Below are positions 14,621 to 22,720 of a stretch of DNA of 57,728 nucleotides, piece after piece; the stretch's first letter is position 1, and every line of letters starts with the position of its first letter. Origin of the DNA: CAZEVI01 sp964515615 (GTDB lineage: Bacteria > Patescibacteriota > UBA1384 > XYA2-FULL-43-10 > CAINNR01); the NCBI GenBank assembly GCA_964515615.1, contig CAZEVI010000001.1, positions 1-57,728 on the forward strand. The letters run 5' to 3'. The position numbers and the translations under genes are program-made. The notes under the pieces are model-generated. The model ran no database searches and had not been told where the DNA came from. It saw only the letters and a list, made by a program, of their open reading frames with translations.

Positions 14621-16795
14621 CTATTTGATAATTAGATCGGCAATTGCATTCTCGCCGGAGATGTTTTTGGTCGAGATAATCTCACCCTTTTTAACGCTGA
14701 CATTTCCCAAATCTTTGACGACAAATTTTTCCTCGCCGGGATTTTTTTGTATTCTGTATTCCGAATCCTGTATTTTAATCCCAACTTCTCCGGCATTTCC
14801 GCCATCTAAATAACGAATAAGTAATTCACCGGATAAATTCTGGTCTGATTGATGCGAAAGTATTGCTCCATCTTTTGTCGTATAGATAAAATCTTGTAGC
14901 AAGTCGGCAAATATCTCCTTTCGCCAAAAAGCGTAGCGCCCGCGAATCCAGCCGTCGTGATAATAATTGTGTTCGTTGGCCCAATCAGCCAAAGGAAGCG
15001 CTTGTGATCCATCATTTTGCTGAATTGTTTCGATCTTTGAATTTTTAAATTCATTTGAATTTTGATTTTCGGATTTTGAATTTTTGAAAATATAGATATT
15101 ATCACCAAACTGCTTAATTAGTTCGAGATTTTTCTTCGATTTCGCCAACGCCAACATATCGGTCTCGCCAATCCATTTTTGCCTGATAGCATAATTAGTC
15201 TCTAAGTTAATTTTGGCATCAAGATAAAAATTCGACAGCAAATCATTGCGAACAATTAAACAATCGGCGCTGGAAGCGGCAAAAATTTCGGCAAATTCAC
15301 CATTATCGCTTGTATCAAGAAAGTGAGATGTTAATTGATTGCGAAGATAAATTTCCGAATTCTCAAAGCTCAAAACCGAGGCGGCATCGGTAATGTACGG
15401 CACACCAATCAATTTGGCAATTAGGTCGGAATTGGCTGCATCAGCGGTCGGATCGTCTTTGAAGTAAATAAACCCTAAACTCGGCGGATAATAAATTTTT
15501 TTACAGCTACCAGATGTTTTTAAAAAGTTGTTTAGCTGACCGTACTGTTCTGGAATTTGCTGTAATGAAAATCGTTGAAAATAATTGAAAGAGAAATATT
15601 GAGCAATGATCGCCAAGACTAAAAAGACAGATATTACTCGAATTACAGAAATCCAAAGATTATTTTTAACTTTTACAAAAAGCCAATTTAGACCGAAAGC
15701 AAATGCTGGAATCAAGGCAAAAGACAACCAAAATTCAAAATGATAAGTTTCTCGAAAAACTGCAAGCGGCGAAAAATGATTATAAACAAAGATGTAAATG
15801 CCGGTGAAAATTGATGTCGGTCCAATACTAAAAGGCAAAATTAAAACTGTCGGAATTATTATTGAAAGTACAAGTTGACGGTTTTTTTGATCAAATAACG
15901 AGAATACTGCCAGCAGATAAACTATTCCAAACGAAACAAAAATAAACGGCATTTTATCCAAAACGTTAAAGAAAATATAAGTGATGTGATGATCGGAAAG
16001 CATTAGTGTTCTGGCCAAACTGTGAGGTAGTGAAGCGATAAAATTGAGTGTTGTAACGCTGGAGGCTTGCGGCAGAGAGTTTTGGCTTCTAGCAAAAAGA
16101 TAAATAATAATCCAAGGCAGATTAATGACTGTGGCTACAAAAATCATAAAAAATATTCGTCCTAACTTTGAAAAATATTTAATGTCGGCTTGCGGAAGCA
16201 AAAACCAAAATGTTAAAAATATGCTAACTAAAATTCCTGCTTGAATTTGGCAAAAAATAAAAGTGATAAAAAAACCGAGAATAACAAAATCAATTATTTT
16301 TTTCTTTTCAATATTTACAAAACGGTCAACGAAAAACGGTAAAATCGCATAGGCGACCAATGAAGTTGTGAAACCGACAATTGTCCGAATAAATATATAG
16401 GGCGAAAAAGCATAAGCGATTCCCGCAATAAAACTGACGAATTTGGAAACACCACGATGACGCAAAAATTGATAAAATCCAAAACCAGCCAGGGTGTGAA
16501 TCGCCAGAAGAAAAAGCTTGATTGAAATTGATGGCGAAAGATGGATAATTGACGACAAACCAAAAAATAGTTCCAGATATTTGTTAGCGATTGTCAGCAA
16601 GCCAAAATTGTCAAAGTCAAAAACCTGATGCCAAAATTGACTCATTGAAAAAAGTGGCCAGCTCCAATCGTATTTGAACGGCACGCCGCTTTGAATTAGA
16701 ATCGGAAATAATAGAATTAGCGAGATCAACAAATAGCCGAAAAACGGCCAATATTTTTGCAGAAGATAAATAATTTTTGAATTTTTTGACTTCAT
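14621..16795 (-). CDS. Large polytopic GT-C-like membrane protein
   Basis: A 724-residue protein with about 12-13 membrane segments in the first 400 residues and a mixed extracytoplasmic C-terminal region. The organisation, an acidic DWSWP motif after helix 1 and a soluble C-terminal tail, resembles GT-C glycosyltransferases of the arabinofuranosyl-transferase type, and it shares its general plan with the 900-residue protein at 38.8-41.4 kb. Two low-complexity stretches occur in the soluble region, SKSENQNSNEFKNSK (about 567-593) and IQDSEYRIQ (about 672-683), encoded by degenerate tandem repeats. TATGAT lies eleven bases before the ATG, with no Shine-Dalgarno. Donor and acceptor are unknown. 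Confidence 0.7.
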   Translation of the reverse strand: MKSKNSKIIYLLQKYWPFFGYLLISLILLFPILIQSGVPFKYDWSWPLFSMSQFWHQVFDFDNFGLLTIANKYLELFFGLSSIIHLSPSISIKLFLLAIHTLAGFGFYQFLRHRGVSKFVSFIAGIAYAFSPYIFIRTIVGFTTSLVAYAILPFFVDRFVNIEKKKIIDFVILGFFITFIFCQIQAGILVSIFLTFWFLLPQADIKYFSKLGRIFFMIFVATVINLPWIIIYLFARSQNSLPQASSVTTLNFIASLPHSLARTLMLSDHHITYIFFNVLDKMPFIFVSFGIVYLLAVFSLFDQKNRQLVLSIIIPTVLILPFSIGPTSIFTGIYIFVYNHFSPLAVFRETYHFEFWLSFALIPAFAFGLNWLFVKVKNNLWISVIRVISVFLVLAIIAQYFSFNYFQRFSLQQIPEQYGQLNNFLKTSGSCKKIYYPPSLGFIYFKDDPTADAANSDLIAKLIGVPYITDAASVLSFENSEIYLRNQLTSHFLDTSDNGEFAEIFAASSADCLIVRNDLLSNFYLDAKINLETNYAIRQKWIGETDMLALAKSKKNLELIKQFGDNIYIFKNSKSENQNSNEFKNSKIETIQQNDGSQALPLADWANEHNYYHDGWIRGRYAFWRKEIFADLLQDFIYTTKDGAILSHQSDQNLSGELLIRYLDGGNAGEVGIKIQDSEYRIQKNPGEEKFVVKDLGNVSVKKGEIISTKNISGENAIADLIIK

Positions 16796-16806
16796 TTAAT
16801 ACCCAA

Positions 16807-16812
16807 ATCATA
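16807..16812 (-). promoter_or_regulatory. Extended -10 box of the 724-residue membrane protein gene
   Basis: TGCTATGAT on the minus strand ends eleven bases before the ATG, leaving a leader of only a few bases. Confidence 0.45.
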
Positions 16813-16831
16813 GCAAATTTGAAGTTAAAAG

Positions 16832-16859
16832 AAAAACGTCCCGACAGATTGTCGAGACG
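16832..16859 (-). terminator. Terminator after the GHMP kinase gene
   Basis: CGTCTCGACA and TGTCGGGACG (minus strand) pair over ten bases with one G-U and a three-base loop, followed by five Ts. Confidence 0.85.
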
Positions 16860-16867
16860 CAATTAAT

Positions 16868-17973
16868 TTAAGACGCAATCTGATGTTCAAAATACTGAAA
16901 TCCTTCCGCTGCCGGATTAACTTTCAGAGTTACCACAAATTTTTCAGCCGTTGATCGTTTTGAAAAAAGTAGCGTTACCGAACCGCCTTCCCCACCGGCA
17001 CCGTTTACCTTGTAGCCAAGACAATTTAGTCTATTAGCGTGTTTGATTACCAACCGATGATTTTCGCCAACCAACTTCGAACAAAGTTTCTCTTGGGCTT
17101 TGGTATTTTTTTTCATCAGCTCCCCAAAACGTTTCGTATCTCCCTTTCTCAAGGCAACTACTGCCATTGGTGCAATCTTTCGTAGGGCTACCAATTCCTC
17201 TGAATCCGGTCCTTTGTTTTCCTGTTCACTAATAACTTTCATATGTGTTTGGCTACTGTTGTGCTGGCCGACAAAAACTGTAACCAAACCATTATTTAGA
17301 AATGTCCGAGTTTCACTAGACAATGGAATATCATACAATCTGGTCTCTGGATAGTTATCAATTACGATTTCATTCGCTCCCGAAGAATAGGCAGCCGTCC
17401 ACTGATCCTGAGTTCCTGACTGGCCACCCATAACTTCTGTTTCCGCCCGAAAAGCCAATTTGGCAATTTCTGACGCTAGATACCCGGAATTGGCTAAAAC
17501 AAAAACCGATTTAATCAATGCAGTNNNNNNNNNNCATGTTTCTCCACGACAACATTACTTTTCGAATTCGAAGCCGAAGTTCCCATTGATGCACCAGGTG
17601 GGATTGGGCTCTGAATTCGAAAAGTAATGTTGTCGTGGAGAAACATGTTCAGCGGGCAAAGTGAAAGACTGGCCAAAAGAAGATTTTTGTGATCAAAATT
17701 ATCGTTAATGATGTCAGTGATTTTTGCAATCACATTGTAAGTCGGATCAGCGGCAATAATTGAAATTTCTCCGCAGTCAAGACCAGATTTTGCCGTTGTT
17801 GCAATAACATCAACCCCCAAAAATTCGCCACAATTGCCAAAAATCCGTGAATAAACTGATAAACTGGCCACCGAGCCGCATTGGGCAAACCAAGTATCAG
17901 TCCAGCCACCAAGATCGGCAATTCTAATTGCTGATGTTGTTTTAATTCCGACAAAGTTCATCCTCTCTGGCAT
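16868..17973 (-). CDS. GHMP-family sugar kinase, interrupted by an assembly gap
   Basis: Two reading frames are parts of one gene. The N-terminal part starts at ATG 17973 (AGGAGG six bases upstream) and reads ...SAIRIADLGGWTDTWFAQ..., then PIPPGASMGTSAS, the GHMP ATP-binding loop. The C-terminal part (16868 to about 17518) contains AETEVMGGQSGTQDQWTAAY and NGAGGEGGSVTLLF, the second glycine-rich motif. The LGGWTDT signature resembles sugar-1-kinases such as D-glycero-D-manno-heptose-7-phosphate kinase or fucokinase. The piece joining them is lost in the ten Ns at 17525-17534, and codons next to the gap are assembly artefact. It would phosphorylate a sugar for nucleotide-sugar synthesis. It has its own promoter and follows prs. 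Confidence 0.85.
17525..17647. other. Scaffold gap with fold-back assembly artefact
   Basis: Ten Ns (17525-17534) are followed at once by a 35-base segment (17535-17569) that is the exact reverse complement of 17613-17647, with 43 bases between. The outer copy belongs to the GHMP gene; the inner copy next to the Ns makes no sense in the protein. This is a read-end hairpin at a scaffold join, not a biological palindrome. Confidence 0.85.
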
Positions 17974-18000
17974 TCTGGACCTCCTGATTTGATTTGAACA

Positions 18001-18023
18001 TCGTATATTATCGTATATTATCG
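18001..18023. repeat. Tandem decamer at the GHMP kinase promoter
   Basis: TCGTATATTA is repeated twice in tandem followed by TCG. The repeat covers the -10 region of the GHMP kinase promoter, so it could be an operator. Confidence 0.5.
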
Positions 18024-18038
18024 ATTTTATTTTGTCAA
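18010..18038 (-). promoter_or_regulatory. Promoter of the GHMP kinase gene
   Basis: TTGACA (18038-18033), 17-base spacer, TACGAT (18015-18010). The -35 box begins right after the T-run of the prs terminator. Confidence 0.6.
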
Positions 18039-18039
18039 G

Positions 18040-18067
18040 AAAAAAGCTCCGGCAAAACAGCCGAAGC
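18040..18067 (-). terminator. Terminator after prs
   Basis: GCTTCGGC and GCCGGAGC (minus strand) pair over eight bases with one G-U, loop of six, then six Ts. Confidence 0.88.
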
Positions 18068-18076
18068 ACAGATAAG

Positions 18077-19048
18077 CTAATCCAAAAACAGAGTTGAAAT
18101 TGACCCATCGTTTTCGATAGCTTTAATTGCTTCCGCAATAAGCGGAGACATTTTCAGTATCTCGATCTTCAATCGAGATGTCTGTAATTTTTCTGGCGGA
18201 TGATAAAGTGAATCGGTAATAATGACTCTGTTTATGCCGCTATCATCAAGTTTTTTTATTGCCTCGCCTGAAAAAAGACCGTGAGAAGCAAAAACCGATA
18301 CAGATGCCGCACCGTTGTTCAGAAGTGCGTCCGCAACACGACAAGTTGTTCCGCCGGTATCGATCATATCGTCGGGGACAAGAACATGAAAACCTCTGAC
18401 ATCGCCAACAACCTCAATCTGATTTACAACATTTGGTTGAGGTCGACTTTTGCTACAAATCGCAATCGGAGTATCGAGACCAAGCAAATCGCGCCATTTT
18501 TTCGCTCGCGCAACACCGCCGACATCCGGAGAAGCAACCATGTCAACCAACACATTTTGTTTAATGTAAGGAACGGCAAATTGTGAGGCGTACAAATGTT
18601 CAACTCGCGTTCCAAAGAGAATAAATGTTGAAAGAATAGCACTGGAATGAACATCAAAAGTAACGACATGATTTATCGGAACTGGGCTACACAAAGATTG
18701 AATATGCAAAGCCGCAGAATCGGCTTCACGCCCATTAACCCGATCTTGACGAGAGTAACCCAAATATGGGATTACTAATTTTGGCGTTGCTCCGGCACGA
18801 AATACTGCACCAGACAAAAATCTGATTTGATCGGCATTAAATGCTGGTTGACAAGTTGAACCAATAATGTAAGCTGATTTACCGCGGATTGATTCTGGTA
18901 TTTTTACATGAATCTCTCCGTCGGCATAATCGCCATCGGGTCGGGCATTAATCACTTTCACATTGAGTATTTCACCGATTCTGTACGCAAGATGGCTGCC
19001 AGAATCGGCAAAAAGAATCGTGATGTTTCCCGGATCAAATTCGCTCAA
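18077..19048 (-). CDS. prs: Ribose-phosphate pyrophosphokinase (PRPP synthetase)
   Basis: About 323 residues. It makes PRPP from ribose 5-phosphate and ATP. Family signatures are DGDYADGEIHVKI near the N-terminus, PYLGYSRQDR, a divalent-metal site FDVHSS and the PRPP-binding loop VPDDMIDTGGTT. The flanking GHMP kinase and the UbiA-type phosphoribosyltransferase in the downstream polysaccharide run suggest that PRPP also feeds envelope pentose synthesis. I prefer the TTG at 19048: GGGAGG lies eight bases before it, whereas the GTG at 19057 would overlap that site. It has its own promoter (TTGTCA, 17, TAATCT) and terminator, so it is monocistronic. The catalytic flexible loop reads YLGYSRQDRVNGREA, shorter than in classical class I enzymes. 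Confidence 0.95.
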   Translation of the reverse strand: MSEFDPGNITILFADSGSHLAYRIGEILNVKVINARPDGDYADGEIHVKIPESIRGKSAYIIGSTCQPAFNADQIRFLSGAVFRAGATPKLVIPYLGYSRQDRVNGREADSAALHIQSLCSPVPINHVVTFDVHSSAILSTFILFGTRVEHLYASQFAVPYIKQNVLVDMVASPDVGGVARAKKWRDLLGLDTPIAICSKSRPQPNVVNQIEVVGDVRGFHVLVPDDMIDTGGTTCRVADALLNNGAASVSVFASHGLFSGEAIKKLDDSGINRVIITDSLYHPPEKLQTSRLKIEILKMSPLIAEAIKAIENDGSISTLFLD

Positions 19049-19084
19049 GACGAACACCTCCCGTCAGTTTTCCACTACGTTTTT

Positions 19085-19113
19085 AGATTAACCAAAGTCA
19101 CTAACAATGACAA
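19085..19113 (-). promoter_or_regulatory. prs promoter
   Basis: TTGTCA (19113-19108), 17-base spacer, TAATCT (19090-19085) on the minus strand, about 37 bases upstream of the TTG start. Confidence 0.55.
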
Positions 19114-19184
19114 CTTCAAATTTTCCCAACTTAAAATTAGTAAATACTAAATTGAGAATTCGCTAAAAAACTTCCAACAAACTT

Positions 19185-20231
19185 TTAGAACATCTTTTTG
19201 AAAAAAGCCAAAATCCCCTGTTTCCAGGGAACGCGGTGAGAAACTCCGCTTCGGCCTTCGATATTTTTAATATTTTTTAGATACCATTTGAAATTTCTCA
19301 GGAGAGCATCTTTATTTGAATATTTTGGAGCAAACCCAAGAATTTTTTTCGCTTTATCGATCGACACGAAAGAATCTTTCGATGCTGTTTCATAAACCCA
19401 TTTGTAAAGCGGTGAAAGATGCAACATTTCTAAAAATCGTAGTGACCAGATCATCGGACCCGCCGGAAGCGCCTTAATCTTCTTGCCAAAACCGGCGAAA
19501 TCCAAAACCGCCTGATAGTCCTCTTTCATTGTTGTAAATTCCTCAGCGCCAATGTTAAAAACATCATTAACTTTTCGCGACGGCAATGTTAAACAAAGAA
19601 AAATTGATTCGCAGAGGTCTTCGACATCTAAAAGCTGATAACGATTTTTTCCACTGCCGATCATTGGAAAACCGTGGCCATCTTTCGCCCAATCGTAGAA
19701 AAGAGCAAAAACACCTAACCTCTCTGGGCCAATGAATGATTTTGGCCGAATTATTGGAACGACCAAACCTTTTTTTCGAGCTCTTTGACACTCCTTTTCA
19801 GCGGCAATTTTGGCTTCACCGTACGGCCCGACACCATCTAATTTGTCATCTTCGAAAAGCGGATGATGATCGGGGATGCCGTAAACCGCCGTCGATGATA
19901 TTTGAACAACGCGCTTAATTTTATTTTTGATCGCTGCGTTTAAAACATTTCTGGTTCCTAAAATATCAGTTGAATAAATATCTTCTTTTGAATAAAGCGG
20001 CAAGGCGGCAGCGGTGTGGACAACCAGATCACAGCTAGCCATCGCCAATTCAAGATCATTGTTATTTCGAATATCGCCGTAGATCGCTTGAATTTTATAT
20101 TTTTCCGGATAATCGAACGGTAAAATGTCAAAAGAAACAATTTCAAAACCGCGATCCGAAAGATAACGAATCAGATTAATGCCCAAAAATCCCGACCCTC
20201 CGGTAACAAAAACTTTTTGCTTCTTCTCCAT
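19185..20231 (-). CDS. NAD-dependent epimerase/dehydratase (extended SDR)
   Basis: A 348-residue extended short-chain dehydrogenase. The N-terminal Rossmann motif is TGGSGFLG; the catalytic Ser/Thr and YxxxK residues are in ISSTAVYG and YGEAKIAAEK. Such enzymes epimerise, dehydrate or reduce nucleotide-linked or prenyl-linked sugars. It is the last gene of the long minus-strand polysaccharide run, twelve bases after the LPG-synthase-TM/PHP fusion gene. Given the upstream phosphoribosyltransferase it might act on a prenyl-linked pentose, but its closest relatives need to be found; I see no DprE1-like flavoprotein partner in the window. Confidence 0.85.
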   Translation of the reverse strand: MEKKQKVFVTGGSGFLGINLIRYLSDRGFEIVSFDILPFDYPEKYKIQAIYGDIRNNNDLELAMASCDLVVHTAAALPLYSKEDIYSTDILGTRNVLNAAIKNKIKRVVQISSTAVYGIPDHHPLFEDDKLDGVGPYGEAKIAAEKECQRARKKGLVVPIIRPKSFIGPERLGVFALFYDWAKDGHGFPMIGSGKNRYQLLDVEDLCESIFLCLTLPSRKVNDVFNIGAEEFTTMKEDYQAVLDFAGFGKKIKALPAGPMIWSLRFLEMLHLSPLYKWVYETASKDSFVSIDKAKKILGFAPKYSNKDALLRNFKWYLKNIKNIEGRSGVSHRVPWKQGILAFFKKMF

Positions 20232-20243
20232 TTTAGAATTCCT

Positions 20244-21854
20244 CTATTTTAATTTTTTAAGTATCAAACACCAAACCTGTATAAAAATGTTGGTTTTTTT
20301 GTCGACGTATTCGGTTAATTTTAATGATTTAACCAGTTCCGACTTGCTTTGAAAATCACCGATTATATTAATTACTCTTCCAAGTTCGGTTGACAGATGG
20401 GCATCAGCACCGGCAATCATCGCTTTATTATTTTTCTCCGCCAGACCACGAGCAAATTTATCTGTTGAAGAAAATAAATTCCGGCCGTTGAAAACTTCAA
20501 CAATATCAATGTTATGAATAATTTTCTCCGCCGTTTCACAACTAACCGCCGACCGACGAATTTTATCACCCGGATGAGGCAAACAAACTATCCCTCCCTG
20601 TTCTCGAATTTGACGAATTGTTTCTCCGATCATTTGGCCCCTCTCAATCTTTCGATTTAGAAACAAACCGATAATTTCACCCTCAAGAGTTTTAATCTCC
20701 TCACCGATAATAACATTCGGATTGCCATTTGCCAATTTTTTTATCTCTAAGGCACCGTAAATTTCGTTGTGATCGGTAACTGCTAACTGCTTAATCTTCT
20801 GCTGTCGGCAAAAATCAATAATTGTTTGATAATCAAGCCAACCATCATTTGACGCTTTGGTGTGCAAGTGGAAAAGAAATTTAATTTTACCTTTTGGCAC
20901 TTTCTGAGTGTCAGTTTCAGTTTTCCGATCGTAGCGTTTTTCAGCCAATAGAAGGAAAATAAGCCCGATAATTACTGCAAACCAAAGTGTTACCACCCGA
21001 ATTAAAATAGTTGCGAACGCTGCGGTTCCGCTCTCAATCGACAGCAGTTTCAAAAGTCCGGCAATTGTGCCATCAGTAACTCCAAGACCACCCGGAAGCA
21101 TTGCCACCGCTCCCAAAATCGTCGAAAAGCAATAAACGAAAAATGCCGCAAAAACGCTAACTTTCAATTTTAAAATAACCAGAATAAAATAAAAATCAAC
21201 CGCCTCGAAAGACCATGCAATCAATGCAACCAGTGTTGGAAAAATCAGCCTTTTTGGTTGTAAAAGTTCGTAGGATGTTTCATAGACTTCAATAATTCGC
21301 TCGGCATGAGGCGCCAGAAATTTTATTCTGCAAAGAAGATTAAAAAACTTCAATCCGATCGGTCGAATTAGAATTGCGGCAATGATAATTAAAATTAGCA
21401 GAAAAACAGCCCAAATTACTTTGCCACCGTAAGAAAACCCCCAGGAACCGACTCCGGCCAAAATTAGAAATGCGATTAAGTCCGAAAGCCGATCGGCGAA
21501 AACGATCGGCGCTGTTCTGGAAACAGGAGTACCAAAACCCTTTTTTAGGAAATAGGACTTGACTACCTCACCGAGTTTTCCCGGTGTAATTGTCAACGAC
21601 AAACCGGAGATAAAAATGATAAACGAATCGACTGGTGGAATTTTGATTTTCAAAAGTTTCAAATAATACTGCCATTTTATAAAACGGATCAGATAGTTCA
21701 GAAAAACAATTAAAAGCAGTAGCGGCAAAAACACCCAAGAGAAATGGGAAAATGCTCCGAAAAGCCCACTGGCACTCCCCCAAATGGCAAGAGCTAAATA
21801 GACCACCGCCGCCAAAACCAAACCATAAATTATTTTTTTAGAGATATTTTTCAT
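20244..21854 (-). CDS. Fusion of LPG-synthase-type flippase membrane domain with a PHP phosphoesterase domain
   Basis: About 536 residues. Residues 1-305 form the polytopic domain of the UPF0104/lysylphosphatidylglycerol-synthase TM family (LTITPGKLGEVVKSYFLKK, FADRLSDL and MLPGGLGVTDG are its landmarks). After a charged linker, residues about 326-500 are a PHP-fold metal phosphoesterase: HLHTKASNDG, AVTDHNEI, GEEIKT, LPHPGDK, EVFNGR and GADAHLSTE carry the expected His/Asp/Glu ligands. PHP domains hydrolyse phosphate esters. Start at 21854 gives an ATGA overlap with the UbiA gene; a longer start at 21893 is unlikely. The fusion suggests coupling of lipid or prenyl-phosphate translocation to phosphate removal in the cytoplasm. 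Confidence 0.85.
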   Translation of the reverse strand: MKNISKKIIYGLVLAAVVYLALAIWGSASGLFGAFSHFSWVFLPLLLLIVFLNYLIRFIKWQYYLKLLKIKIPPVDSFIIFISGLSLTITPGKLGEVVKSYFLKKGFGTPVSRTAPIVFADRLSDLIAFLILAGVGSWGFSYGGKVIWAVFLLILIIIAAILIRPIGLKFFNLLCRIKFLAPHAERIIEVYETSYELLQPKRLIFPTLVALIAWSFEAVDFYFILVILKLKVSVFAAFFVYCFSTILGAVAMLPGGLGVTDGTIAGLLKLLSIESGTAAFATILIRVVTLWFAVIIGLIFLLLAEKRYDRKTETDTQKVPKGKIKFLFHLHTKASNDGWLDYQTIIDFCRQQKIKQLAVTDHNEIYGALEIKKLANGNPNVIIGEEIKTLEGEIIGLFLNRKIERGQMIGETIRQIREQGGIVCLPHPGDKIRRSAVSCETAEKIIHNIDIVEVFNGRNLFSSTDKFARGLAEKNNKAMIAGADAHLSTELGRVINIIGDFQSKSELVKSLKLTEYVDKKTNIFIQVWCLILKKLK

Positions 21855-22720
21855 TGGGCAATAAAATAAATAATTAAAATACTTCCTAGCCAAAGAAGCA
21901 TATCGATAATTAACGGAATGTCGTGAAAAAATACTGCCACCGGATCTCCGCCTTCGCGCTTGTTGTAGAGCAAATGAAAATAACGGAAAATACCAAAAAC
22001 CACCAACGGGGTCGTGTAAATTAGGTTGTCGGTTCGAAAGTTGGTTTGAGTTTGCGGATCAATCGTATAGAGCGAATAGGAGATGACCGAAACTCCGGCA
22101 GTCAGCACCAATATTTGGTTAATAAAACTTTCAGTGTAGTCGCTAATTGATTTTCGATGCCCAGTTTTATCAACCGTCAAAAGCTCCATCTCGTTTTTCC
22201 TTTTGCCAAAAGCCAAAAACAACGCAACAAAAAAAGTGCAAAGCAAAAGCCAATGTGTCGGGTTCAACGCCAAAGCTTCAGCGCCAACAAACACTCGCAG
22301 AACAAAACCGAAAGCAATTATCATTACATCAACTATCGGCAAATTTTTCAAACCGAATGAATAAAACAGGTTAACAATAAAATATCCAATGCAGAGATAG
22401 AAAACAGTTGCCCCAAGATAGGTTGACACAGCAAAAGCGGCGGTTAAAACAATGATGAACTCCAAAAAAGCCGGCCAGGTTTTAATCTTCCCCGAAGCGA
22501 TCGGTCGGAAACATTTTTTGGGGTGTAATCGGTCGCGCTTTTGATCGAAAATATCATTGATAATGTAAATTGAACTGGCAAAAAGCGAAAAAACACCGAA
22601 AGCCAAAAAAACGCGATAAAAACTTTCCAAATCAAATTTGAAGGCAAAAATCAGCGGAAAAAAGACTAAGATATTTTTCAACCAATGTTTCGGTCGGCAA
22701 AGCTGAATATAAGCTAACAT
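21851..22720 (-). CDS. UbiA-family polyprenyl-phosphate phosphoribosyltransferase
   Basis: A 289-residue, nine-helix UbiA-fold prenyltransferase. The first aspartate-rich motif reads NDIFDQKRDRLHPKKCFRPIASG, truncated here to NDIFDQKRDRLHPKK plus RPIASG, which is characteristic of decaprenyl-phosphate phosphoribosyltransferase (Rv3806c-type) as opposed to quinone enzymes; the N-terminal RPKHWLKN and FLAFGKRKNE agree. It transfers 5-phosphoribose from PRPP to polyprenyl phosphate, the committed step toward D-arabinofuranose donors. It overlaps the YfhO-type gene upstream by seven bases and the PHP fusion downstream by four. Prs, the PRPP source, is encoded a few genes away. Confidence 0.88.
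   Translation of the reverse strand: MLAYIQLCRPKHWLKNILVFFPLIFAFKFDLESFYRVFLAFGVFSLFASSIYIINDIFDQKRDRLHPKKCFRPIASGKIKTWPAFLEFIIVLTAAFAVSTYLGATVFYLCIGYFIVNLFYSFGLKNLPIVDVMIIAFGFVLRVFVGAEALALNPTHWLLLCTFFVALFLAFGKRKNEMELLTVDKTGHRKSISDYTESFINQILVLTAGVSVISYSLYTIDPQTQTNFRTDNLIYTTPLVVFGIFRYFHLLYNKREGGDPVAVFFHDIPLIIDMLLWLGSILIIYFIAQ

Noticed and set aside
17535..17647. A 35-bp perfect palindrome as a mobile element end or regulatory cruciform
   Set aside because: It abuts a run of Ns and duplicates coding sequence of a kinase in reverse; assembly artefact is simpler.
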